NCBI GenBank assembly: GCA_015680685.1 | Contig: MNCI01008621.1 | Location: forward strand, 50,329-82,592 | Source: Gnetum montanum | Lineage: Eukaryota; Streptophyta; Gnetopsida; Gnetales; Gnetaceae | DNA length: 32,264 nucleotides | Direction of reading: 5' to 3' | In this document: positions 10,966 to 20,279 of the stretch, one piece after another | Numbering within the stretch: the first letter of the stretch is position 1 | How the letters are laid out: every line of letters starts with the position of its first letter | Made by a program: the position numbers and the translations under genes | Notes under the pieces: generated by a model | Told to the model about the DNA's origin: nothing | Seen by the model: the letters and a program-made list of their open reading frames with translations, nothing else | Database searches by the model: none

Positions 10966-10972
10966 TATAAAT
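10966..10972 (+). promoter_or_regulatory. TATA box of LTR1
   Basis: TATAAAT in the context GTCCTATAAATGCCCTAGG, aligned with TATAAATA at 18171 in LTR2. Transcription would start a few tens of bases downstream, at the beginning of the tandem repeats. Confidence 0.6.
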
Positions 10973-10989
10973 GCCCTAGGAAGCCAGCG

Positions 10990-11380
10990 GTTACATTCCT
11001 TGAGCATTTATGTTCCCCAAGGGTTGGCATTACTTAATTGTTGGCATCTCCTAGTGGGTACATTCCTTGACCGTTGGCATTCCCCAAGGGTTGGCATTCC
11101 TTAAATGTTGGCATCTCCCAGTGGTTATATTCTTGGACCATGGGCATTCCCCAAGGGTTGGCATTCCTTAATTGTTGGCATCTCCCAGTAGTTACATTCC
11201 TTGATCGTCGGCATTCCCAAAGGGTTGGCATTCCTTAAATGTTGGCAACTCCCAAAGGTTATATTCCTGGACCGTTGGCATTCCCCAAGGGTTGGCATTC
11301 CTTAATTGTTGGCATCTCCCAGTGGTTACATTCCTAAACTATTGGCATTCCCAAGTGGTTGGCATTCCTTGGATGTGAGC
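10990..11380. repeat. ~67-bp tandem repeats downstream of LTR1 promoter
   Basis: About five to six imperfect units, each containing GGTTACATTCCTTGACC, TTGGCATTCCCCAAGGG and TTAAWTGTTGGCATCTCCC. The core TTGGCATTCCCCAAGGG recurs near 11076, 11144, 11210 and 11277. Being just after the TATA box, the array would be transcribed into the RNA leader. Minus-strand open frames here are products of the repeat, not genes. Confidence 0.8.
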
Positions 11381-12047
11381 CTTTTTAAGCACTTGGCATT
11401 TGGCATTTTGGCATCTTGGTGCTGAACTTTGTAGGAAAATGAGATCTAGAGCACACCACATTGGCAGAGAGGTAGAGTTGCACATCATGGCCCACTGCAA
11501 CCCCATTGCAGCCCTGCAAAACATTGCATGGTACATCGTGGTGGCCAACCTGGTAGGCACAGTTCATCACAATGAGTACCAAACTTCACAACCTAACACC
11601 ACCAAGGCTATGACTGCGCTCCCACTATGCCTATGATACACTATGTACAGCTTTGTGAATTAACCATGCTCCCTCTTTTGGGGTGGTGCATTTCTGTTCT
11701 CAAATTCTATTATATTTCTCAAGCATTTCTCTCTAGCATTTAGTTTAATGCTTGTACTTTCTTACTATTTCATACATATTTGCACGTTCACGTCATTGTT
11801 CTCAAGCCAGGACATCCTGCTACACTCTAGCCGAGGTAGACCTGATGCCCACACATAAGGTAGTATAAAATCTTTTCACACATGATCATTTTAACATCAC
11901 GTAAGTCCCTATTTGATCGACAAGAATTTTTAGGGCACCTCGTTTCTATTTTCTCTAGCATGGCCCTCACACAGATTCAGGGTTAGGCTATGCACCTGAT
12001 AACCTCTCAGTGTTCCAGCCACCGATGTTTTCAAATGCTATAGTTCT

Positions 12048-12066
12048 TGGTGCTAGAAGAAGGGCC
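12048..12066 (+). promoter_or_regulatory. Putative primer-binding site of nested element
   Basis: TGGTGCTAGAAGAAGGGCC begins five bases after the predicted LTR1 end. A PBS begins with TGG, complementary to the tRNA CCA end, and lies at this spacing. I cannot identify the tRNA by eye. Confidence 0.5.
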
Positions 12067-12374
12067 TGAACCATTTTTGTCTACATTTTTTATTAACACT
12101 TAGTCAAAAATCTGGATGTTCTAGAGAGCATAACAAGTTCTCAGAGCATAGCAAGCTCCAGCGTAGTGAGTATAGTGCCAAAGTTGGCCATTTTTAGCAA
12201 TTTTCACACTCAGCATTTGTTTTTTTGCATTTTCATACTTAGCATTTTTTTTCTTTCATTTTTACACTTATCCATTTTCCTGCTACCTGTCGATTTATTC
12301 ATTTCTTTTTTTTTTCATTCACAGAGTTAGCCATTTTTCTACAAATAGTAACTTTCACAACCTGGTTTGTGAAT

Positions 12375-14340
12375 ATGAATCCAAATCAACCTTCCACATC
12401 AATGTCTAACATGTTTGATATCATAATCCAGCCAAAGCATGCCACACTAAGCCTTGAACAATACAATTTTTTTTGTGCCAAAATCCAAATAGGACTACTA
12501 GTAGATTACCTTGACTTGGAGGCAAAACAGGACTACGAGAGAGTCCACCGGAATGGACAGGAGTACAACCCCTCCTTGTTTGAGATAATCCCACTCATGG
12601 AGTCCTACCACCAATTGTTGTCTCAACTTATCTATGAAAATAAGCATAATGCAAGGACAACCTATGAGAAAACCTCACAGAAGGAAGAAGATGAGTTTGA
12701 GGCCCACTCCGAGCATGAGAGTCCCCTCCACACTATCTTCCAACAACCACCCCCTAGTACAATTCCTCCTTGATTTGGTCCACCCATTCTCTCCAAGATG
12801 GTAACCATGCCAATTTAGCCTTCCTCGCAAGCAACTAATGCATTTTCCAAACACTATGCTCATCCAGGGGCCACCTCCCAACCCCAGAAAACTCAGGTAT
12901 CCTACGTTCCACCTATGTCATTGGTGTCTGCAATGTCCATCCAACCCACTTGTGTGTGGTCTACTTCAATCACCACATCCATCGCTCAGCCAACACATCA
13001 ACAACCATCCTCTATGACGTTAAACTGACAATGCCCGTCCACTACTATGTTAAAATGGCAACAATCATCTGCTATGACATTAAATTGGAAACAACTATCT
13101 ACTACGACAACGAAAAATTTTTCCCTATGCTATGCAACCAACCCAAGCCCAACCAATGCAACCAACTGGCACATCCCCAAACTTGGATCAGGCATTCCAA
13201 CTAATCCAAAGCTTGACGGAGGAGATCAACCAACTTAAGGATACCTCCTCTAACACCATCAAGGTGGTGGACTTCTACCAAGATGATCCCATAAGTCCTA
13301 TGATACCACCTCTAACTCTCCCAACTAGGGCCTAGCTGCCATAATTCACCAAGTACAATGGTAAATGGGACCCTAATGCACACTTGGTCACATTTCGATC
13401 TAAGTGCCTACTCCTTCAAGCTTGGCCACATGCCATCATGCACGTGTTCCCCATGTCACTCACTGAAAAGGCCTTGGAATGGTATCACACACTTCCCAAG
13501 GCCTCAATCTCCTCTTTGGAGGATCTCATAAACCAGTTTGTAACATGCTTTAGGTACAACCTAAAGCCTGAAGCAACCCTTGACCAACTTATGCAAGTTA
13601 AATAGGGGCCTCTAGAGCCCATGCCAAAATTCCTCCAATGTTGGAATGCTACATTGAGTGAAATGCATGAACCCCTAGTAGATGCACATCTACTAGCCAT
13701 CTTTAAAGGTGTAGTAAATGACTTTATTAAGTTCAAACTGTATTATCTAGCCCCAAAGTATTTTAGCCAAGCCTTTGCCCAAGAAAAAAGCATAGAGGAA
13801 GCAACACAAGCTAGCAATGACCCAGCTTATGTGGCCCACAGAAACCAACATGCTCGCAAGCAAAACACAATAGTAACGACTGTGGTTGCAAGAAAAAAAG
13901 CAACCAACTAGGGCCCAATAGCTAAGTAGCCCAAAGCCCAGCTAACAAAACTACCAACATTGGTGCCAACTCACCTACATTGGCAAGGGCCACCCCAAGG
14001 CCCAACTTTCAGTGTAAGGTTCACTTAAAGTCTACACCACTACCAATGCAACCCTCTGAACTACTGGAGCAACTCTTGAAAGTTGGGCAAATGCAACATA
14101 AACACGTATTGGTGATTACCCGCCAAAAACATGATAGGTACTATGAACTACTAAGAAACCCCACATTAGTAGTACCAAATGACCCCCAGTCCCACAACAT
14201 TTTAAATTGGACCAATATTGTCATTACCACCAGTTGTCTAGTCATAGTACAGAAAACTATCATGCCTTGCAGGATGACCTATAGAGAATGATAGAACAAG
14301 GCCAACTGGTGATTGGCACAGCAAGTCAATCCAACATAGA
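12375..14340 (+). pseudogene. Gag of nested element (degenerate)
   Basis: Gag would form the cytoplasmic particle that packages element RNA. The first ATG is at 12375 (MNPNQPSTSMS), followed by an open N-terminal stretch to 12773. After frame breaks, the retrotransposon-gag domain is clear at 13340-13760: FTKYNGKWDPNAHLVTF, then FPMSLTEKALEWYHTLPKAS, SSLEDLINQF and FLQCWNATLSEM. Near 14215-14310 another frame reads YCHYHQL..H.TENYHALQD followed by MIEQGQLV. This matches the degenerate zinc-finger-like C.YH...H.TE.C..L signature of Tat-type gypsy gags. Stops and frameshifts (for example at 13334 and 13603) make it non-functional. It differs clearly from the outer element's gag, so the two belong to different lineages. 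Confidence 0.8.
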
Positions 14341-14698
14341 TGATGCCTCCTATGTCATAAACTCAATTAGCATAGGTGGCAAGCCAAAACCTGTGCAACA
14401 ACATTTTGTGATCTATGTACCTCCTACCAAGGCAAAGGTCCCCGTAGCCTCCACAAGCAAGAGGCCTCACTTTGTTTTCAATGTGCCACCTCAGGCACCC
14501 ACAACACCCTTTGTGGTCAAGGTTCCATAGCAATCGTCCGCTAAGACATTAAATTGGCATGACACAGCAACAACAACTGCTAGGCAACCTTTTACCATCA
14601 AGGTGCCACAACAAGTTAGTCACACAACAACCCCTAAGCCACCCTTTATCATAAGGATTCCATAATGTGATGGCCCCTTACCTACTCGAAGCCCAACA

Positions 14699-15940
14699 GT
14701 GGGCAACATCTTGATCCCTACTCCCTCGAGGGTTGACCCCACTAGCAACCCGATTAGGCCCACCAGATGGCAACACAAGAGGGAAAATGAGCACCTTGCA
14801 ACCCCCAAGGCTGAAGCAAAGGCCACAACTAGCAAGCAACAACCAAGCACTAGGGCCCCTATCCCCAAGCAGGCCAAGCAAACCAAGCCCAAGTCCCCTT
14901 CGCAAGAGATTTGTCTCTCAAACCACATGGAGGGAATCAAGGCCAACACAACAACTAATGAAAAGGACTTCATAGCTGCATTAACCCAAGTAAAACAAGC
15001 ACTTAAGCAAAAGAACACTACATTGAGGTTGTACAACCTAGTCATGGCTTCATCTACTCACTGCCAAGCATTGGCCAAGATCTTGACCTCCATTCTTGTT
15101 ATGGAGGACATCCCTGCAAATGAGGCATCCATCCATGCAACAATGCTACCCCCTACACCACAAGAATTGGGTTCAAAAATCCTAACCTTTTGCGATGATG
15201 TAGTCAAAGTCAACCCCAAACAAGGGGAGGTCACTACAACTCCATTATTCATTAGCATTCGTGTTGGACAGTGTACCATCCGCGGAGTACATGTTGATGA
15301 TGGTGCAACAACAAATGTAGTCTTGTACTTTGTCATTGACAAGCTAGGCTTGGCAGATGAAATCACGCCAACGAAAACCACATGTCTTAAATCCTTCAAT
15401 GGATCACATGTCATAGTTAGGGGTACAATCAACTTAGCCTTTGTGGCAAGAGAGCAATTCCCCACTAGTGCAAATTTCACTATCATAGAGGAGATGCTAG
15501 GTTTCAACCTAATTCTAGGCAGGCCTTCGCTAGCCCAACTATGTGCCATCTCCTCTTCCATCCACCAAGAAATCCACCTTCCATACAAGGGTGTTCAAGT
15601 TATCATCCATGGTGATAATGCTTCCTCTTCAACTATTCATGACATAGACATGGCACAAGTTTTGAAAGAAGATTTTCTTAGTGCTACACCTATGACAACC
15701 AATGTAATGCCTAAGGCTAACACACTCAAAAAAGTGGTTGAATCCAATAGCCTCCTAGAGGATCCTAAACCTTGCATGCTCCCTAATCTACACCTAATTA
15801 GGAAACAACTACATGACCAAGACTTTCCCTTGGCCAAAAATGTAGGTGCCTACCTACCCTTTGCCTCCACTTGCCATGCATTTTTGACTTTTGTTTACAT
15901 TGCACTAGCCTATGCATTTACATTTAGGCTGCTCACTTAG
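14699..15940 (+). pseudogene. Aspartic protease frame of nested element
   Basis: The longest open frame of the window (413 codons). Its first 130 residues are Pro/Lys/Thr-rich linker that would join gag to protease. The retroviral-type protease runs from about residue 170 to 310: ISIRVGQCTIRGVHVDDGAT carries the catalytic D-[DST]-G box (about 15292-15310), and FNLILGRPSLAQLCAISSSI is the conserved C-terminal ILGR..L block (about 15505-15560). The protease would cleave the Gag polyprotein in the particle. No RT follows; the frame ends with a hydrophobic tail and stop at 15940. Its first ATG is probably not a true start, since gag and protease are normally one polyprotein. The open frame suggests this part decayed less than gag, or that it is chance retention. 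Confidence 0.8.
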
Positions 15941-17708
15941 ATCACACATTTTGTTTTGTTTACACATTCATCAACTTAGTTTACACATTGCATTTGAAAA
16001 ACATCAAACATTAAAAAAACATAAAACTACAAAAACACATGGCCCGAAAAGACCTTAAACAAGCCTATGACTCAGAATGGCCTAAAACTATCACTTTTTA
16101 CATTGCTTTTCTTTCATTCATACATTTTAACTTTATTCACGACAAGTGTTTCTTGATGTTTTCTTTCTAGTTGATTTTTACAAGATCTTGTAGGCACATC
16201 ATGACCATGCATGCAACATCACACCTTACACAAGCAAGGTAAGCACTAGTCCGCTATGACTATAAACTAGCACAGATAGTCCACTATGACTATAAACTGG
16301 CATAGATAGTCTGCTATGACTATAAACTAGTACAAATAGTCTGCTATGACTATAAACTAGCACAGTTCATCCTTGGGTTATGACGTTAAACTGGCACAAC
16401 AACTTGTCCTTGGGTCATGACATTAAACTGGCATAACAACTTGTCCTTGGTTCATGATGTTAAACTGGCACAACAACTTGTCCTTGGGTCATGATGTTAA
16501 ACTGGCACAACATCCATTGTTCACTACAAAATTAAACTAGCACTCAACATTCTGCTAGGACTATAAACTAGCACATCATGGTTTGCCAAGACTTTAAGCT
16601 AGCATGTTGCTGATCTGATTTAAGCACTTGTCATTGGTGAAACCCTTGGGGCACTTGTAGCATTATCGCCTCTCATCATTCTATTAATTTTTTGGAGCAC
16701 TGGCCATTAGTGTGATCTTCAGAGGACTCATAGCATCATTTCCTTGGCACCTTCACTAGCTTCCTAAGCACAACATTTGACACATTTACAACATCTTCGC
16801 ATCTACCACCCACAACATCTTCACATCTGACATTTGCACTTGCATTTCACATTTTGTGATTTTCTTGTCTTTTCTGAGTTGTGTTTGCAGGACAAAGCCT
16901 CAGAGGTGGTCATGCAAAGATGCATCTCATCATAGCAGCAAGTTACCACATTACTCTGATGTGCATGATTGAACTAGTTGAGCCACTCAAGAGTGCACCT
17001 CCCCCCTCATCCTTATTACAACCTATGCACATTCACTTTGTTATCCTAATATCCTCTCATCTCCCACATAATCATGATTTCACATCCCTCTGGCATACGC
17101 ATTATGACATACATGGCATTCTGTTCACATCAACCACTGAACTCATGATGGACGTAACGTAACTCATCCCATGGGGAGAATTTGTGTGTTGGTCAAAGAG
17201 GATGTAACATGAATCATCCCTAGGAGAAAACATCTATCCTATAGATGTAATGTGATGCATCAAAACAAATCCGATATTCTCGATGGTGAACTTGCAGCTA
17301 ACATTTAGTAGTAAGCCGAACCCAAAAAAGGTTCGCCTCACAACACAGCAAAAAAAGAAAAAAGAAAAAAAATAAAAAGAATGGGCCAAAGCACATCCCC
17401 AGGAAAATTGACAATGCTACAACTTTACAACTGGCCAATCCTTAGATTGAATTTGATACTCTCATAAACACTCCAACAAGAGGTCAATGTTTCAAGGGCG
17501 AACCACATCATGCCATGGTCACTATCAACCATGTTGAATTTGCATCTTAAATCATGATCCACTATTTGCATTTCATTTCCATCATTTAAATTTCATCTCT
17601 CTAGCATTTCCTATACCCCTTGTCCCCTAGCATAACCTTATTCCCATAACACTCTTGAGCATGGTAAAACGACATCTAATCTTATGCTAATGAGTGATGT
17701 TGGTGACA
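15941..17708 (+). other. Non-coding 3' region of nested element
   Basis: About 1.8 kb between protease and LTR2, where RT, RNase H and integrase would be expected in a complete element. I find none of their motifs in any frame. It contains the tandem repeats at 16245-16620, an A/G-rich run at about 17348-17380, and a GGGGAGAATTTG string at 17172 that resembles a plant polypurine tract but lies 530 bp from LTR2. No convincing PPT touches LTR2. Confidence 0.6.
16245..16620. repeat. Two linked tandem-repeat arrays in the nested element
   Basis: First array: about four ~32-bp units of the type GCTATGACTATAAACTAGCA. Second array: about four ~37-bp units of the type TTGTCCTTGGGTCATGA followed by TTAAACTGGCACAACAAC. 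Both share the core TATGACNTTAAACTGGCA. Similar cores also occur inside gag (about 13012-13110) and before protease (about 14540), so the motif has spread within the element. Confidence 0.75.
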
Positions 17709-17718
17709 TGTCTACTGT

Positions 17719-17794
17719 GGTGTTTTGTATTTTTTTGTCAACGTCTTTTGGGCCATTCTTCCAGATGTCAACAAAGAGGGGTCATTGAAACACC
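17719..17794 (+). repeat. Conserved LTR-terminal hairpin, copy 2
   Basis: A 76-nt inverted repeat: outer arms GGTGTTT and AAACACC, inner arms TTTGTCAACGTC and GATGTCAACAAAG. It is the same structure as 818-891 and the inverse of 30779-30853. Confidence 0.75.
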
Positions 17795-17868
17795 ACAAAA
17801 TTTTGGGTCTTGACATCACAACTGAAAATTTGGCTAAGTGTCAAAACGATGGCATTTTTTTCATAGAT

Positions 17869-18045
17869 GTTACGCTGCGTAGTGTAGTGCAACGTAGCAC
17901 CTTGTTACGCTATGTAGCATAGCACAGCGTAGCATCCTGTTATGCTGTGTAGCGTAGCATAGCGAAGCACCCTGTTATGTTGTGTAGCATAGCACGCCTC
18001 TTACATTGTGTAGTGTAGTGCAGCATAGAAACCATGTCTACTACA
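17869..18045. repeat. Eroded palindromic repeats in U3 of LTR2
   Basis: About five blocks such as TTACGCTGCGTAGTGTAGTG and TTACGCTATGTAGCATAGCA, each followed by CACCTTG or CATCCTG spacers. More CG dinucleotides survive here than in LTR1. Confidence 0.65.
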
Positions 18046-18170
18046 TTGTAGCACCTTGTCCAGTGTTACAACCAGTGTCCCATGTTTCACACGTAACATG
18101 GGACAAGCATGGTCCCACCCACCGCATCGCCACATGGCACTTGATCCACATTTTGGGCTAACCCTAGTCC

Positions 18171-18178
18171 TATAAATA
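18171..18178 (+). promoter_or_regulatory. TATA box of LTR2
   Basis: TATAAATA in GTCCTATAAATACCCTAGG, at the position equivalent to the LTR1 and LTR3 TATA boxes. Confidence 0.6.
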
Positions 18179-18189
18179 CCCTAGGAACC

Positions 18190-18612
18190 CAGCAGTTACA
18201 TTCCTTGACCATTGGCATTCCCCAAGGGTTGGAATTCCTTAATTTTTGGCATCTCCCAATGGTTACATTCCTTGACCGTTGGCATTTCCCAAGGGCTGGC
18301 ATTCCTTAAATGTTGGCATCTCCTAGCGGTTATATTCCTGGACTGTGGGCATTCCCCAATGGGTTGGCATTCCTTAATTGTTGGCATCTCCCAACAGTTA
18401 CATTCCTTAACTTTTGGCATTCCCCAAGGGCTGGCATTCCTTAATTGTTGGCATCTCCCATCAGTTACATTCCTTGACTGTTGGCATTCCCCAAGGGTTG
18501 GCGTTCCTTAATTTTTGGCATCTCCTAGTGGTTACATTCCTAAACTATTTCCATTCCACAGCATTAGCATTCCTTGACCTTTGAAATTCCTAAGTGGTTG
18601 CCATTCCTTAGA
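18190..18612. repeat. ~67-bp tandem repeats downstream of LTR2 promoter
   Basis: About six imperfect units of the same type as 10990-11380, with the core TTGGCATTCCCCAAGGG. The start and order match LTR1, so the array existed when the element inserted. Confidence 0.8.
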
Positions 18613-19391
18613 TGTGAGCCTTTTTAAGTACCTGGCATTTGGCATTTTGGCATCTTGGCATTGAACTTTCTGGGTGACCAAGACCCAGAGCACACCACAT
18701 TGACAAAGAGGCAAAGTTGCACATCACGACCCATTTTATCCCTGCAAAACATTGCATGGTACATTACGGTGGCCAACCTGGTAGGCATAGTTCATCATGA
18801 CAAGCACCAAACTTCACAACCTAATGGCACCGAGGCTGTGACTGCACTTCCACTGTGCCTATGGTACACTATGTATAGCTTTTTGAATTAACCATGCTTC
18901 CTCTTTTGGGGTGGTGCATTTCTGTTCTCAAATTCTATTACATTTCTCAAGCATTTCTCTTTGGAATTTAGTTTAATGCTTGTACTTTCTTACTATTTCA
19001 TACATATTTGCAAGTTCACGTCATTGTTCTCAGGCTGGGACATCCTGCTACGCTCTAGCTGAGCCAGACCTGATGCCCACGCATAACATAGTATAAACTC
19101 TTTTCACACACGATCATTTTAACATCATGTAAGTCCCTATTTGATCGACAAGACTGTTTAAGGCACCTCATTTCTATTTTCTCTAGCACAGCCCTCACAT
19201 GGATTTGGGGTTAGGATGTGCGCCTAATAACCTCTCAGTGTTCCAGCCACTGATGTTTTCAGACACTACGCTATCAGCCACTAGGTGCCTTCCTATTATG
19301 TGGCTACTGCATACAAGCATCTTTGTATGTTGATCACTTGTGCATACTGATTGCATGCAGGCAATGTTAAACTTTGCACAAATCATGAACT

Positions 19392-19880
19392 CTACACACA
19401 ATTACACCCTATGTCACTGTATGCGATGCATGGAACTTTCTTCTTCTCAATCTTTTCAAATGTATTTTCTTTTGATATTTTTAGGGAAAGATCACAAATT
19501 CCTAGGTGTGCATTGATGGTGCTTAGCCATGCTCTTCCCATTATGATTGGAAAGTCCCCCTTACCGTTGTTCACCTAAATCACTAGGAAGTTAGCTAGGT
19601 ACAACCACCCACAAACAATGGTAACAATGTCTTTCACTAGTTCCAATGGGACAGTGATGGACTGGTCAACCAACTCTAGATGGATATTGTTCTTTTAATG
19701 GAGGCAAGTTCTCAGCCTTGTACATTTTTTAAGAAATCAAGTTGATACCGGAACTTGAATCCAAAAGAGCCTTGCATGGTGCATTTCCAATGATTTGTAA
19801 GTATATCAGAGGACTCCCAAGATCAAATAATTTCCTAGGAAGGTGGCCTGATTTGATCTAATTGGTGACGGAATGTGTTA
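19392..19880 (-). pseudogene. Protease of outer element (degenerate)
   Basis: A retroviral-type aspartic protease. The minus strand reads SPLIYLQIIGNAPCKALLDS followed by SSGIN (about 19820-19755), where a D-[ST]-G box is expected and D-S-S-S-G is seen. After stops and a frame change comes DFPIIMGRAWLSTINAHLGI (about 19555-19490), the conserved C-terminal ILGR..L block. It lies between gag on the right and RT at 10540. It is separated from RT by the nested element, which proves the nesting order. Confidence 0.8.
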
Positions 19881-20279
19881 GCATGACAGTATGCATTGAG
19901 TGCAGTGGTTGAGTTGAAGGAGGCTCAGAAGTTTTTATTGATACTAAGGAGTCTAAGAAATCATCCACTTGTAATTGCAAGGGCTTAGTTGGTCTATTAG
20001 TTCTAAAGAAAGGTCTTTTCTTCATGTGGTTGCTAGAACCAACAGTAGGTTGAGAGTTAATAGCCCTTGCAGCATTACGTTGCTACAGCTGGGTAGGGAT
20101 TTCACCCTGCATAGCTGGAGAAAGTGGTAGTGGAGCTATTGGTGGAAGAGATGTGGCCGGATAAGAAGGATGATATGCTTGTAGAATAACACCCCTAAAA
20201 GAGAGAGTCCCATAATATTTTTGGGCTTGGTACTGAGGTTGAGGAGTGATGTGACTAGTAGAGTCACATGGGGACATTA

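Larger units (their letters stand above)
10602..12042 (+). repeat. 5' LTR of nested element (LTR1)
   Basis: 1441 bp, starting TGTCTGAAACACC and ending near TGCTATA. It is co-linear with LTR2 through the palindromic repeats, TATA box, ~67-bp tandem repeats and U5 tail. It lacks about 70 bp at its start that LTR2 has, namely the left arm and loop of the hairpin. Only the right-arm sequence TGAAACACC (10606-10614) remains, fused to the TGTC start. Confidence 0.82.
10602..19270 (+). mobile_element. Nested non-autonomous gag-protease LTR retrotransposon (H family)
   Basis: An 8.67-kb plus-strand element inserted between protease and RT of the outer minus-strand element. It has LTR1 (10602-12042), a PBS-like site, a degenerate gag (about 12375-14340), an aspartic protease (about 15180-15640), a 1.8-kb non-coding tail with tandem repeats, and LTR2 (17709-19270). 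No RT, RNase H or integrase motif is visible anywhere inside, although the gag and protease remain recognisable at similar decay. It therefore resembles TR-GAG-type elements, which need enzymes in trans. The flanks read TGAGC (10597-10601) and TCAGC (19274-19278), a possible 4/5 target-site duplication if LTR2 ends at 19273. Confidence 0.8.
17709..19270 (+). repeat. 3' LTR of nested element (LTR2)
   Basis: About 1562 bp, co-linear with LTR1. It opens with TGTCTACTGT and an intact hairpin, then palindromic repeats, TATA box, ~67-bp repeats, and a U5 tail ending TGTTTTCAGACACTACG. The 5' border could lie up to ~15 bp further left, since TGATGTTGGTG (17695) is also shared in part with the LTR at 803. 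Outer-element protease sequence resumes within about 130 bp on the right. Confidence 0.82.

Noticed and set aside
11034-11231. Minus-strand open frames over the ~67-bp tandem repeats (also 18087-18420)
   Set aside because: The repetitive peptides come from reading a non-coding tandem repeat whose unit happens to stay open. No start context or conservation is visible beyond the repeat.
14620-15045. 141-codon minus-strand frame opposite the protease linker
   Set aside because: It is the shadow of the plus-strand Pro/Lys/Thr-rich frame, whose gag-protease context is clear.
16245-16620. CRISPR-like array appearance of regularly spaced repeats
   Set aside because: The units are contiguous and degenerate with no unique spacers. 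The setting is a plant retrotransposon, and no cas genes are present.
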